The position numbers and the translations under genes are program-made. From NCBI GenBank assembly GCA_947303225.1, contig CAMYXG010000085.1:1-5650 (forward strand): a DNA stretch of 5,650 nt. Direction: 5' to 3'. The notes beneath the pieces were generated by a model. The model was not told where the DNA came from, made no database searches, and was given only the letters and a program-made list of their open reading frames with translations. The DNA is from an uncultured Caryophanales bacterium (GTDB lineage Bacteria > Bacillota_I > Bacilli_A > RF39 > UBA660). Each line of letters opens with the position of its first letter. Position 1 is the first letter of the stretch. This document shows positions 1 through 5,650 of this stretch, one piece after another.

Positions 1-2
1 AT

Positions 3-446
3 CCATTAGATGTTATGACCTCAGGTAATTTTGTAAATTTAAAGATTCATCAAAAAATAGGTGGTTTTCAAAATGATTTATTTATTGATGGAGTAGATAT
101 GGAATACTGTCTAAAACTAGCAAGAAATCATTATAAAATCATGCGCTTTAATGATTTAGAAATAGATCATAATTTAGGAGATATTTGTTATAGAAAGTTT
201 CTTTGGAAAGATTTGTTAATTACAAATCATTCAGCAATGAGACGCTATTATCAATGTCGAAACTATCACTATATTAAAGATGAATATGGAAAAGAATTTC
301 CAGATTATTGTAATAGACTAGTAAAAGTAAAAGCAATCATCTTAGGTATTCTATTATATGAAAAGAATAAATGGGAAAAAATAGTGGCTTATTATAAGGG
401 ATACAAGGATTATAAGAAGGGAAAGAAAGGAAGAAGTTATGAGTAG
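3..446 (+). CDS. GT2 glycosyltransferase, rhamnosyltransferase type, C-terminal part (5' truncated by window)
   Basis: This is the C-terminal 147 residues of a cytoplasmic family-2 glycosyltransferase that transfers an NDP-activated sugar, probably rhamnose, to a growing lipid-linked glycan. The frame is open to the first bases of the window (cca tta gat gtt before the first ATG), and the protein begins in the middle of the catalytic domain, so the ATG at 15 is an internal methionine. Visible signatures are TSGNFVNL, IGGF, LFIDGVDMEYCLK, HNLGD and HSAMRRYYQCRN. The D/E pair in the VDMEYC segment is where GT2 enzymes carry the catalytic base. This pattern is typical of RfbF/RgpB-like rhamnosyltransferases. 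The N-terminal nucleotide-binding half and the DXD motif lie upstream. The tail after about residue 110 is Lys/Tyr-rich and basic, suggesting membrane association. The stop (TAG, 444-446) overlaps the next start by 8 bases. The family is confident; the rhamnose specificity is inferred. Confidence 0.88.
   Translation, partial: PLDVMTSGNFVNLKIHQKIGGFQNDLFIDGVDMEYCLKLARNHYKIMRFNDLEIDHNLGDICYRKFLWKDLLITNHSAMRRYYQCRNYHYIKDEYGKEFPDYCNRLVKVKAIILGILLYEKNKWEKIVAYYKGYKDYKKGKKGRSYE
426..433 (+). promoter_or_regulatory. Ribosome binding site for the two-domain glycosyltransferase
   Basis: AAAGGAAG lies about 5-8 bases before the ATG at 439, inside the last codons of the preceding gene. It is a moderate Shine-Dalgarno match and fixes the start at 439. 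Because the genes overlap by 8 bases, ribosomes ending the first gene terminate just past this start, which favours coupled translation. Confidence 0.6.
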
Positions 447-2592
447 GTTAGTAGAAAAATCAATCAACACAATAAAAGAAGAAGGGATTAAGTCTTTTGT
501 TCAAAAAGGAACAAACTATATTAAACTAAGAACAGCAAAAGAAAAAGTTATCTATGGAGATATTTTAATAATTAATGGTTGTACACTTCCACATCCACAA
601 AGATATAGAGTAGATCATCAAGTAGAACAATTAAGAGCTGCTGGTTTATATACAGATCGAATCAATTATGAAGTTTTAACATTGGATAAAATAAAATATT
701 ATCGTGGCTTTATTTTCTTCCGTTGCCCAATTACTCCAGAAGTAAAGGAATTCATTACAACAGCAAAAAAAGAAAATAAAACAGTCTTTTTTGATATAGA
801 TGATTTAGTAATTGACAAAAAATACACAGATACTATAGAATTTGTAAAAAATATGTCCAAAGAAGATAAGGCAGTCTATGATGATGGGGTAGAAAGAATG
901 AATCAAACCCTACAAATGTGTGACTATTTAATTACAACAACAGAAGGATTAAGAGATGAATTAAAACAATATGGAAAAGAAATTTATATTAATCGTAATG
1001 TTGCTAGTGAAAGAATGGTTGAATTATCTCTAAATGCAATAAAAAAGAAAGAAGCACACGAAGACATCATTATGGGATACTTATCAGGTTCCATTACTCA
1101 TAACCCAGATATTGAATTAATTAAACCAGCTTTAATGAAATTAATGAAAAAATATCCAAATGTAAAACTAAAACTAGTTGGAGAAATCGATTTACCAAAA
1201 GATTTTCAGGAACTAAAAGACCAAATAATCATAGAACCATTTATGGATTGGGAATATCTTCCAAAAGTTATTGCATCGTTAGATATTAATCTAGCTCCAC
1301 TTGAAAAAAGTATTTTTAATGAAGCTAAGTCAGAAAATAAATGGGTAGAGGCATCTTTAGTAAAAACAGTAACTATTGCTAGCAATATAGGTGCTTTTCA
1401 TAAGATGATAAAGAATGATAAAGATGGCGTATTATGTGAGAATAAGGAATCAGATTGGGAGAAAAAATTAGAAAAATTAATTACAGACGAAGAATATCGT
1501 AAATCATTAGCGGAAAATGCATACCAAAGAGTTATCAAAGAAAATACAACAATTTATTCTTCACATGGAATAGGAAAGTTTATTAGACAAAGATTAAAGA
1601 AAAACATAGCCTTTGTCTTACCGACTACGAACATCAGTGGTGGAGTAAATGTTGTGATAAGACATATTGCTATGCTAAAAAGAGCTGGTTATGATGTAAC
1701 CGTGATTAATATGGATAATAACAATAATGATTTAGAAAGCAGATGGGGAGTAGTTAGAGTATTAAAAAAACATAAAACAAAGTATATGGGTCATTTTAAT
1801 ACTATGGTAGCATCACTTTGGGCAACATTGGAATTTGTAAAAAAATATCCTAATGTAAAGAATAGACTATACTTAGTACAAAACTTTGAAACCGATTTTG
1901 CAGATTTTGGAAAGTACATGAGAATAGAAGCAAATCATACCTATGAAGATGATACAAATGTAAAATATCTAACCATTTCAAAATGGTGTGAAAATTGGTT
2001 AAGGGATCGTTTTGAAAAGGAATCATCATATGCTCCAAATGGAATCGATCTAGAACAATTCTCATTTAAAAAAAGAGACTTTAAAGGAAAGATAAAAATA
2101 TTAGTAGAAGGTAATAGTGAAGACTATTACAAAAATGTAGATGAAAGTTTTAAGATTGTAGAAAAACTAGAGAAAGATAAGTATGAAATACATTTTTTAT
2201 CCTACCAAGGAGAGCCTAAAAAGTGGTATTATGTAGATAAATTTATGCATAAAGTACCATATCAAGAAGTAGGAAAAGTGTATCAAGACGCTGATATTTT
2301 AATAAAATCAAGTATATTAGAAAGCTTTTCATATCCCCCATTAGAAATGATGGCAACGGGTGGACTTGTTGTAGTAGCACCAAATGGTGGAAATACTGAA
2401 TATATCAAAGATAATGAAAACTGTTTATTCTATGAACCAGGTAATATAGAAGAAGCAGTAGAAAAAATAGAATTATTATCAAAAGATAAGAGATTACGTG
2501 ATAAATTAATCAAAAACGGCTTAGAAACAGCAAAATCAAGAGAATGGAAAAAAATAGAAAAAGATATTGTAAGTCTATACGAGGAGAAGTAA
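439..2592 (+). CDS. Two-domain glycosyltransferase (tandem GT4/GT-B-like domains; C-terminal half WsaF-like)
   Basis: This is a 717-residue cytoplasmic protein made of two glycosyltransferase modules, about residues 40-385 and 388-715. It probably adds two successive sugars, or polymerises, during assembly of a surface polysaccharide. The N-terminal module has a Rossmann-like start (ILIINGCTLPHPQRYRV), VFFDIDDLVID (116-126), a GYLSGS segment (213-218) and FNEAKSENKWVEAS (293-306). The usual EX7E pair of GT4 enzymes is incomplete here: E304 is present but the residue eight before it is Ala296. The C-terminal module starts with ISGGVNVVIRH (399-409), then LYLVQNFE (477-484), YAPNGID (531-537) and an intact EX7E motif (E628, E636) in LESFSYPPLEMMATGG. 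The ISGGVN and VQNFE signatures resemble WsaF-type rhamnosyltransferases. There are no signal peptide or membrane helices. The gene overlaps its upstream neighbour by 8 bases and ends 1 base before the next gene. A comparable large two-domain enzyme (GacG) is found in streptococcal rhamnose-polysaccharide clusters, but I cannot claim orthology. Confidence 0.88.
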   Translation: MSRLVEKSINTIKEEGIKSFVQKGTNYIKLRTAKEKVIYGDILIINGCTLPHPQRYRVDHQVEQLRAAGLYTDRINYEVLTLDKIKYYRGFIFFRCPITPEVKEFITTAKKENKTVFFDIDDLVIDKKYTDTIEFVKNMSKEDKAVYDDGVERMNQTLQMCDYLITTTEGLRDELKQYGKEIYINRNVASERMVELSLNAIKKKEAHEDIIMGYLSGSITHNPDIELIKPALMKLMKKYPNVKLKLVGEIDLPKDFQELKDQIIIEPFMDWEYLPKVIASLDINLAPLEKSIFNEAKSENKWVEASLVKTVTIASNIGAFHKMIKNDKDGVLCENKESDWEKKLEKLITDEEYRKSLAENAYQRVIKENTTIYSSHGIGKFIRQRLKKNIAFVLPTTNISGGVNVVIRHIAMLKRAGYDVTVINMDNNNNDLESRWGVVRVLKKHKTKYMGHFNTMVASLWATLEFVKKYPNVKNRLYLVQNFETDFADFGKYMRIEANHTYEDDTNVKYLTISKWCENWLRDRFEKESSYAPNGIDLEQFSFKKRDFKGKIKILVEGNSEDYYKNVDESFKIVEKLEKDKYEIHFLSYQGEPKKWYYVDKFMHKVPYQEVGKVYQDADILIKSSILESFSYPPLEMMATGGLVVVAPNGGNTEYIKDNENCLFYEPGNIEEAVEKIELLSKDKRLRDKLIKNGLETAKSREWKKIEKDIVSLYEEK
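2581..2586 (+). promoter_or_regulatory. Ribosome binding site for the DUF2142 membrane protein
   Basis: GAGGAG sits 7 bases before the ATG at 2594 and encodes part of the last glutamates of the upstream glycosyltransferase. The upstream stop (TAA, 2590-2592) lies between this site and the start codon, an arrangement that supports translational coupling. Confidence 0.7.
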
Positions 2593-2593
2593 A

Positions 2594-3991
2594 ATGTTGG
2601 AATTATCAGAACATAAAATTTATATCTATCTAGCAATAATCTTTGGTTTATTATTTGTCTTTATCACTCCACCTTTTCAGTCTCCTGATGAAGATAGTCA
2701 TTTTAAAAAAGCTTATTTAACTTCTAAGGGAGTATTATATCCCACTGTAAAAGGTGAAAAATGTGGAAATGACTTACCAACAGATATGATTGACTATATT
2801 AAAGAAAAATTACACTACATTGGTGATCGTTATAAAAAATATCAATATTCAGAATTTGTAACAGATCAATATGGAACAATGAATCATGAAAAAAAATCTT
2901 TTAATGTTTATTCAACCGCACAAGTATTATTTGTGGCATATATTCCAGCAGCTATAGGAATTATAGCATCTAAGTTTTGTGCTATACTATTCGGTATGCA
3001 GAATGTGTCTGTTCCTTATATGTTATATTTTGCAAGAATTTTTTCTCTAATCGTTTCAATTTTTATCGTTTATCATGCCATTAAAATAACTCCAGTATTA
3101 AAGAAAACTATGACTGCAGTAGCTTTAATGCCAATGAGTTTATATCTCATGGGAATGGTTACATACGATAGCATCATTATTTCTATTTCTTTACTAACCA
3201 TAGCATATCTACTTAGACTGATCTATGATAAGAAAATAAAAAAAATAACATATAAAGATATTTTAATTCTGATTGCACTAGGATTTATGTTATTGAATTA
3301 TAAAATGGTATACTCAACATTATTTATTTTATTACTGTTTATTCCAAAAGAAAAATTCTCATCGATGAAGAAAAAAGTATTAAGTTTTATAATCATAGGC
3401 AGTTCTGTTTTACTATTAACAATAATCCTAAAAATACCAATTCTGTTGTTGCCAAAAGTAGTAGAAGGATCAGAAGAACTAGTAAATAGTCAACTTCACT
3501 TTGTATTAAATCATATCTTTAGATTTTTACATATTCTATATCGAAACATTATAGATCAGAGAGCTACCCAATTAACGGGAATGGTAGGAATGTTTGGATT
3601 AGTAGATACCTTTTTACCATTACCAATTGTTTTCTTCTATTTAGGATTCTTATTAATAATAGCTCTAATTGAGAATAGTGAGGATAAATATACAATTACC
3701 AATTGGATGAAAATATCATTATTATTTGCCATATCTTTAACAGTACTAGCTACCTTTTCTGCTATGTATATAAGTTGGACACCCAAAATATTTGGTAAAA
3801 TTGGAACTTATGATTTAACTGGAGTACAAGGAAGGTATTTTATTCCAGTACTATTCCCAGCCTTACTAATTTTTACGAATAAAAGAATAAAAGGACACTA
3901 TATTGACATAATAAAAAAACAATATGTCATAGGAATACTATTGACATTAATCATTTCCGAAATAACAATACTATTAAGATTTTGGATATAG
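2594..3991 (+). CDS. DUF2142-family polytopic membrane protein, probable GT-C-type glycosyltransferase
   Basis: This is a 465-residue integral membrane protein with about 11-12 hydrophobic segments. The first is at about 8-26, followed by a large hydrophilic loop (27-104), then helices near 105-132, 141-163, 172-210, 220-251, 262-286, 337-360, 371-394, 411-428 and 441-462. The DUF2142 hallmarks are visible: PPFQSPDEDSHFKKAY just after helix 1 (26-41), TYDS (190-193), LTGMVGMFGLVDTFLP (327-342) and TGVQGRYFIP (409-418). An acidic D/E cluster in the first extracytoplasmic loop is where GT-C enzymes place the catalytic acid, here Asp32, Glu33 or Asp34. If the protein is a GT-C enzyme, it would use a polyprenyl-phosphate-linked sugar as donor and act on the outer face of the membrane. 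The next three genes supply exactly such a donor route, which supports the role. Experimental knowledge of DUF2142 is thin, so the family call is strong and the activity is inferred. Alternative roles are a polymerase or another glycan-modifying membrane protein. Confidence 0.82.
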   Translation: MLELSEHKIYIYLAIIFGLLFVFITPPFQSPDEDSHFKKAYLTSKGVLYPTVKGEKCGNDLPTDMIDYIKEKLHYIGDRYKKYQYSEFVTDQYGTMNHEKKSFNVYSTAQVLFVAYIPAAIGIIASKFCAILFGMQNVSVPYMLYFARIFSLIVSIFIVYHAIKITPVLKKTMTAVALMPMSLYLMGMVTYDSIIISISLLTIAYLLRLIYDKKIKKITYKDILILIALGFMLLNYKMVYSTLFILLLFIPKEKFSSMKKKVLSFIIIGSSVLLLTIILKIPILLLPKVVEGSEELVNSQLHFVLNHIFRFLHILYRNIIDQRATQLTGMVGMFGLVDTFLPLPIVFFYLGFLLIIALIENSEDKYTITNWMKISLLFAISLTVLATFSAMYISWTPKIFGKIGTYDLTGVQGRYFIPVLFPALLIFTNKRIKGHYIDIIKKQYVIGILLTLIISEITILLRFWI

Positions 3992-3995
3992 GAGG
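3990..3995 (+). promoter_or_regulatory. Strong ribosome binding site overlapping the upstream stop codon
   Basis: AGGAGG lies 6 bases before the ATG at 4002. Its first two bases are the last two of the TAG stop (3989-3991) of the DUF2142 gene. A ribosome terminating there covers the initiation site of the next gene, so the two are probably translationally coupled. It fixes the start at 4002. Confidence 0.8.
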
Positions 3996-4001
3996 TTTGA
4001 G

Positions 4002-4733
4002 ATGAAACAAAAAGTATTATTAATAATCCCTGCATATAATGAAGAAGAAAATATATTAAATACATATAACACAATCAAAAACTATAATAAGAAGAATAAA
4101 ACAAATTATGATGTAATAGTAATCAATGATGGATCGAAAGATGATACAAAAAAAATATTAGAAGAAAATCACATTCCTCATATCAACCTAATTCATAATT
4201 TAGGAATAGGTGGAGCAGTTCAAACTGGTTATAAATACGCTTATTCCAATGACTATGATATAGCAGTTCAGTATGATGGAGACGGACAGCATGATGTGAG
4301 ATATGTTAAAAATATTATAGAACCAATTATAAAAAACAAAGCAGATTTAGTTATTGGATCAAGATTTGTAGAAGATATTGATACTTTTAAATCCACTTTT
4401 GCTAGAAGAATTGGAATAAAAATTATTTCTGCTTTTATGAAATTCTCAACAGGCAAAAAGATCTATGATACTACATCTGGTTTCAGAGCATGCACAAAAG
4501 AAATCATATATGACTTTTCTATATCATATCCAAGTGAGTATCCTGAGCCAATAACAACAGCAGAGATTTTAAAGAAAAAATATCGAGTATGGGAAATACC
4601 CGTTGAGATGAATGAAAGAGTAGGAGGAATATCTTCCATTCGTGCTTGGAAAAACATTTACTACATGATTAATGTTTGTTTAGCACTTTTAGCGATTAAA
4701 ATAAGGAGGTATAAAAAATGTCACAGAGTTTAA
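4002..4733 (+). CDS. DPM-synthase-like GT2 glycosyltransferase (polyprenyl-phosphate sugar synthase)
   Basis: This is a 243-residue family-2 glycosyltransferase that probably transfers a sugar from an NDP-sugar to undecaprenyl phosphate at the inner membrane face. Motifs in order: LIIPAYNEEENI (7-18) for nucleotide binding, VINDGSKDDT (40-49), NLGIGGAVQTGY (66-77), the DXD-type metal site in YDGDGQHD (91-98, Asp92 and Asp94), IGSRF (118-122), DTTSGFRA (156-163) and SEYPEP (178-183). The GSRF, SGFRA and YPEP signatures are those of dolichyl/undecaprenyl-phosphate glycosyltransferases (DPM1/GtrB/GacI-like). The C-terminus has only one hydrophobic stretch (about 217-233) followed by a basic tail (RRYKKCHRV). 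Many GtrB-type enzymes have two C-terminal helices, so membrane anchoring may depend on the DUF2304 partner encoded next. The last 16 bases overlap that gene in another frame. The sugar is unknown: GlcNAc by analogy with GacI, but glucose, galactose or others are possible. Confidence 0.9.
   Translation: MKQKVLLIIPAYNEEENILNTYNTIKNYNKKNKTNYDVIVINDGSKDDTKKILEENHIPHINLIHNLGIGGAVQTGYKYAYSNDYDIAVQYDGDGQHDVRYVKNIIEPIIKNKADLVIGSRFVEDIDTFKSTFARRIGIKIISAFMKFSTGKKIYDTTSGFRACTKEIIYDFSISYPSEYPEPITTAEILKKKYRVWEIPVEMNERVGGISSIRAWKNIYYMINVCLALLAIKIRRYKKCHRV
4703..4710 (+). promoter_or_regulatory. Strong ribosome binding site for DUF2304, inside the GT2 coding region
   Basis: AAGGAGGT lies 7 bases before the ATG at 4718 and decides that start. 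It is also read as the Arg-Arg-Tyr codons of the GT2 C-terminal tail, so this short sequence serves both proteins. Confidence 0.8.
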
Positions 4734-5065
4734 CAATTACATTAATTCTATCTTCTATATTTTTAATGTTACTAACCACATATGTTTTAAAAAAAGGTCG
4801 TATTCCAGAAAAGTATTCCCTTCTTTGGTATGGATTTTCTCTAATAATTTTATTAGTAGGATTATTTCCAAACATCTTTACATGGATTTCTAATAAATTA
4901 GGATTTGAAGTAATGTCTAACCTAGTAATCGCAATTATAATAGGAAGCCTATTATTACTAACAATGGCATTAACCATTATGGTTGCTGGTCAAAAGAAAA
5001 AAACAACAATGCTAATTCAAGAAGTTTCCATGCTAAAGGCAAAACTAGAAGCAGAAAGAAAATAA
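4718..5065 (+). CDS. DUF2304 small membrane protein, GacJ-like partner of the GT2 enzyme
   Basis: This is a 115-residue membrane protein with three predicted helices (about 5-24, 36-53 and 66-89) and a charged C-terminal tail (92-115). The tail is rich in Lys, Glu and Leu and could form a short coiled coil on the cytoplasmic side. The segment KGRIPEKYSLLWYGFSL between helices 1 and 2 is characteristic of DUF2304, as are the length and layout. It has no recognisable catalytic motif. In Streptococcus pyogenes the similar small protein GacJ binds GacI and increases its activity in making the lipid-linked side-chain sugar. The 16-base overlap with a GacI-like GT2 gene here supports the same partnership. 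The start at 4718 has a near-perfect ribosome binding site 7 bases upstream. The TAA stop is only 4 bases before the flippase start. The family call is confident; the activator role is inferred from the family and context. Confidence 0.87.
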   Translation: MSQSLTITLILSSIFLMLLTTYVLKKGRIPEKYSLLWYGFSLIILLVGLFPNIFTWISNKLGFEVMSNLVIAIIIGSLLLLTMALTIMVAGQKKKTTMLIQEVSMLKAKLEAERK

Positions 5066-5069
5066 TAAA

Positions 5070-5650
5070 ATGAATCATACTTTAAAAAGAAATTTTATAT
5101 GGAATATGATTGGTACCACTTTTTCATCCTTTAATTCATTATTTTTTATGATATTAGTAACAAGAATTAATGGAGTAAATGATGCTGGAATTTTTACCTT
5201 CGCCTTGTCAACTGCATGCTTATTTTATGTAATTGGAATCTATAGTGGAAGAACCTATCAGATAACAGAGACAAACAAAAATATTACTGATAGTGACTAC
5301 TTTCATGCTAAATTTTTTACATGTATTTTGATGCTCCTTGTTTCATTATTATTCTGTTTGATAAGAGGATATAATCTGAATAAACAGTTAATTATAATAG
5401 AATTAACGTTATACAAAATATGTGAAGCATTAAGTGAAAGTACTTATGCTATCCTTCAAAAAGAAGATGAACTTCATAATGTGGGAAAATCTCTTTTTAT
5501 AAAAGCAATTTTAAGCTTATTTCTATTTGGAATTGTAGATTTATTGACAAAGAACTTAGTTATTTCTTCATTCATTATTGTTTTATGTAATGTCTTTTTT
5601 ATAGTTTTTTATGATTTAAGAAAAATAAGAAAACTACATTTTAAATTATC
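5070..5650 (+). CDS. Wzx/MOP-superfamily polysaccharide flippase, N-terminal part (3' truncated by window)
   Basis: The frame opens at ATG 5070 and runs without a stop to the window end, giving 193 codons. Family members are usually about 400-480 residues with 12-14 helices, so roughly half is visible. The product begins MNHTLKRNFIWNMIG, then SLFFMILVTRINGVNDAGIF, LSTACLFYVIGIYSGRTYQI and, later, STYAILQKEDELHNVGKSLF. About six hydrophobic segments are seen, near 10-30, 39-58, 81-99, 107-127, 142-160 and 162-181. The NFIWN start, the VTR..G...AG.F turn and the Arg61 after helix 2 are typical of Wzx-type exporters in Gram-positive polysaccharide clusters. It would flip a lipid-linked saccharide from the inner to the outer membrane face. 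Its place after a GacI/GacJ-like pair suggests that the cargo may be the single lipid-linked sugar made there (GacK-like). A flippase for a full repeat unit is the alternative. Only a weak ribosome binding site precedes it. Confidence 0.85.
   Translation, partial: MNHTLKRNFIWNMIGTTFSSFNSLFFMILVTRINGVNDAGIFTFALSTACLFYVIGIYSGRTYQITETNKNITDSDYFHAKFFTCILMLLVSLLFCLIRGYNLNKQLIIIELTLYKICEALSESTYAILQKEDELHNVGKSLFIKAILSLFLFGIVDLLTKNLVISSFIIVLCNVFFIVFYDLRKIRKLHFKL

Noticed and set aside
15..446. ATG at 15 as the true start of the first gene
   Set aside because: The frame is open upstream to the window edge, no ribosome binding site precedes this ATG, and the sequence begins in the middle of a GT2 catalytic domain.
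1850..2065. Minus-strand reading frame of 71 codons within the two-domain glycosyltransferase
   Set aside because: It lies antisense to a clear conserved domain, has no recognisable motif and no ribosome binding site context. It is a shadow of the AT-rich coding strand, as are the other minus-strand frames near 2430-2636, 4268-4456, 4463-4657 and 4696-4977.
2889..2896. Run of eight A residues in the DUF2142 gene as a phase-variation or slippage site
   Set aside because: Similar A8 runs occur at 3238-3245 and 4148-4155, as expected at this base composition. The reading frame is intact and nothing else suggests programmed slippage.
5066..5069. Terminator or promoter between DUF2304 and the flippase
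   Set aside because: The gap is only 4 bases, with no room for a hairpin or promoter and no inverted repeat around it. The other junctions are equally short.
1..5650. Mobile element, CRISPR array, tRNA or riboswitch
   Set aside because: No repeats, terminal inverted repeats, transposase or integrase motifs, or structured RNA signatures were seen, and nearly every base is assigned to a coding region.

Overview
This is a very AT-rich, fully coding window (roughly 30% GC by eye) with six genes, all on the + strand. They are packed end to end with overlaps or gaps of no more than about 10 bases. The A-rich codon choice (AGA arginine, TTA leucine), the strong AGGAGG-type ribosome binding sites and the gene families suggest a low-GC Bacillota (Firmicutes) genome. 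Tryptophan is written TGG and no in-frame TGA needs reading through, so the standard code fits and a mycoplasma-type code is not needed. I cannot name a genus.

Layout: (1) 3-446, the C-terminal end of a GT2 glycosyltransferase of the rhamnosyltransferase type, cut by the window start; (2) 439-2592, a 717-residue protein with two GT4/GT-B-like glycosyltransferase domains in tandem; (3) 2594-3991, a polytopic DUF2142-type membrane protein, probably a GT-C-like transferase; (4) 4002-4733, a dolichyl-phosphate-mannose-synthase-like GT2 enzyme; (5) 4718-5065, a small three-helix DUF2304 membrane protein; (6) 5070 to the window end, the first 193 codons of a Wzx/MOP-family polysaccharide flippase, which continues beyond the window. 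No promoter, terminator, RNA gene, repeat array or mobile element is visible. The window looks like the interior of one long transcript.

Reading as a pathway (inference): genes 1 and 2 are soluble or peripheral cytoplasmic transferases that probably build a rhamnose-containing chain on a lipid carrier. Genes 3-6 look like a lipid-linked side-chain module. The GT2 enzyme would load one sugar onto undecaprenyl phosphate with help from the DUF2304 partner. The flippase would turn the lipid-linked sugar outward, and the DUF2142 membrane protein would transfer it to the polysaccharide outside the membrane. This matches the parts list described for the GacI/GacJ/GacK/GacL side-chain branch of the streptococcal group A carbohydrate, in a different gene order. 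The sugar, the acceptor and the final polymer (wall polysaccharide, capsule or teichoic-like glycan) cannot be read from the window.
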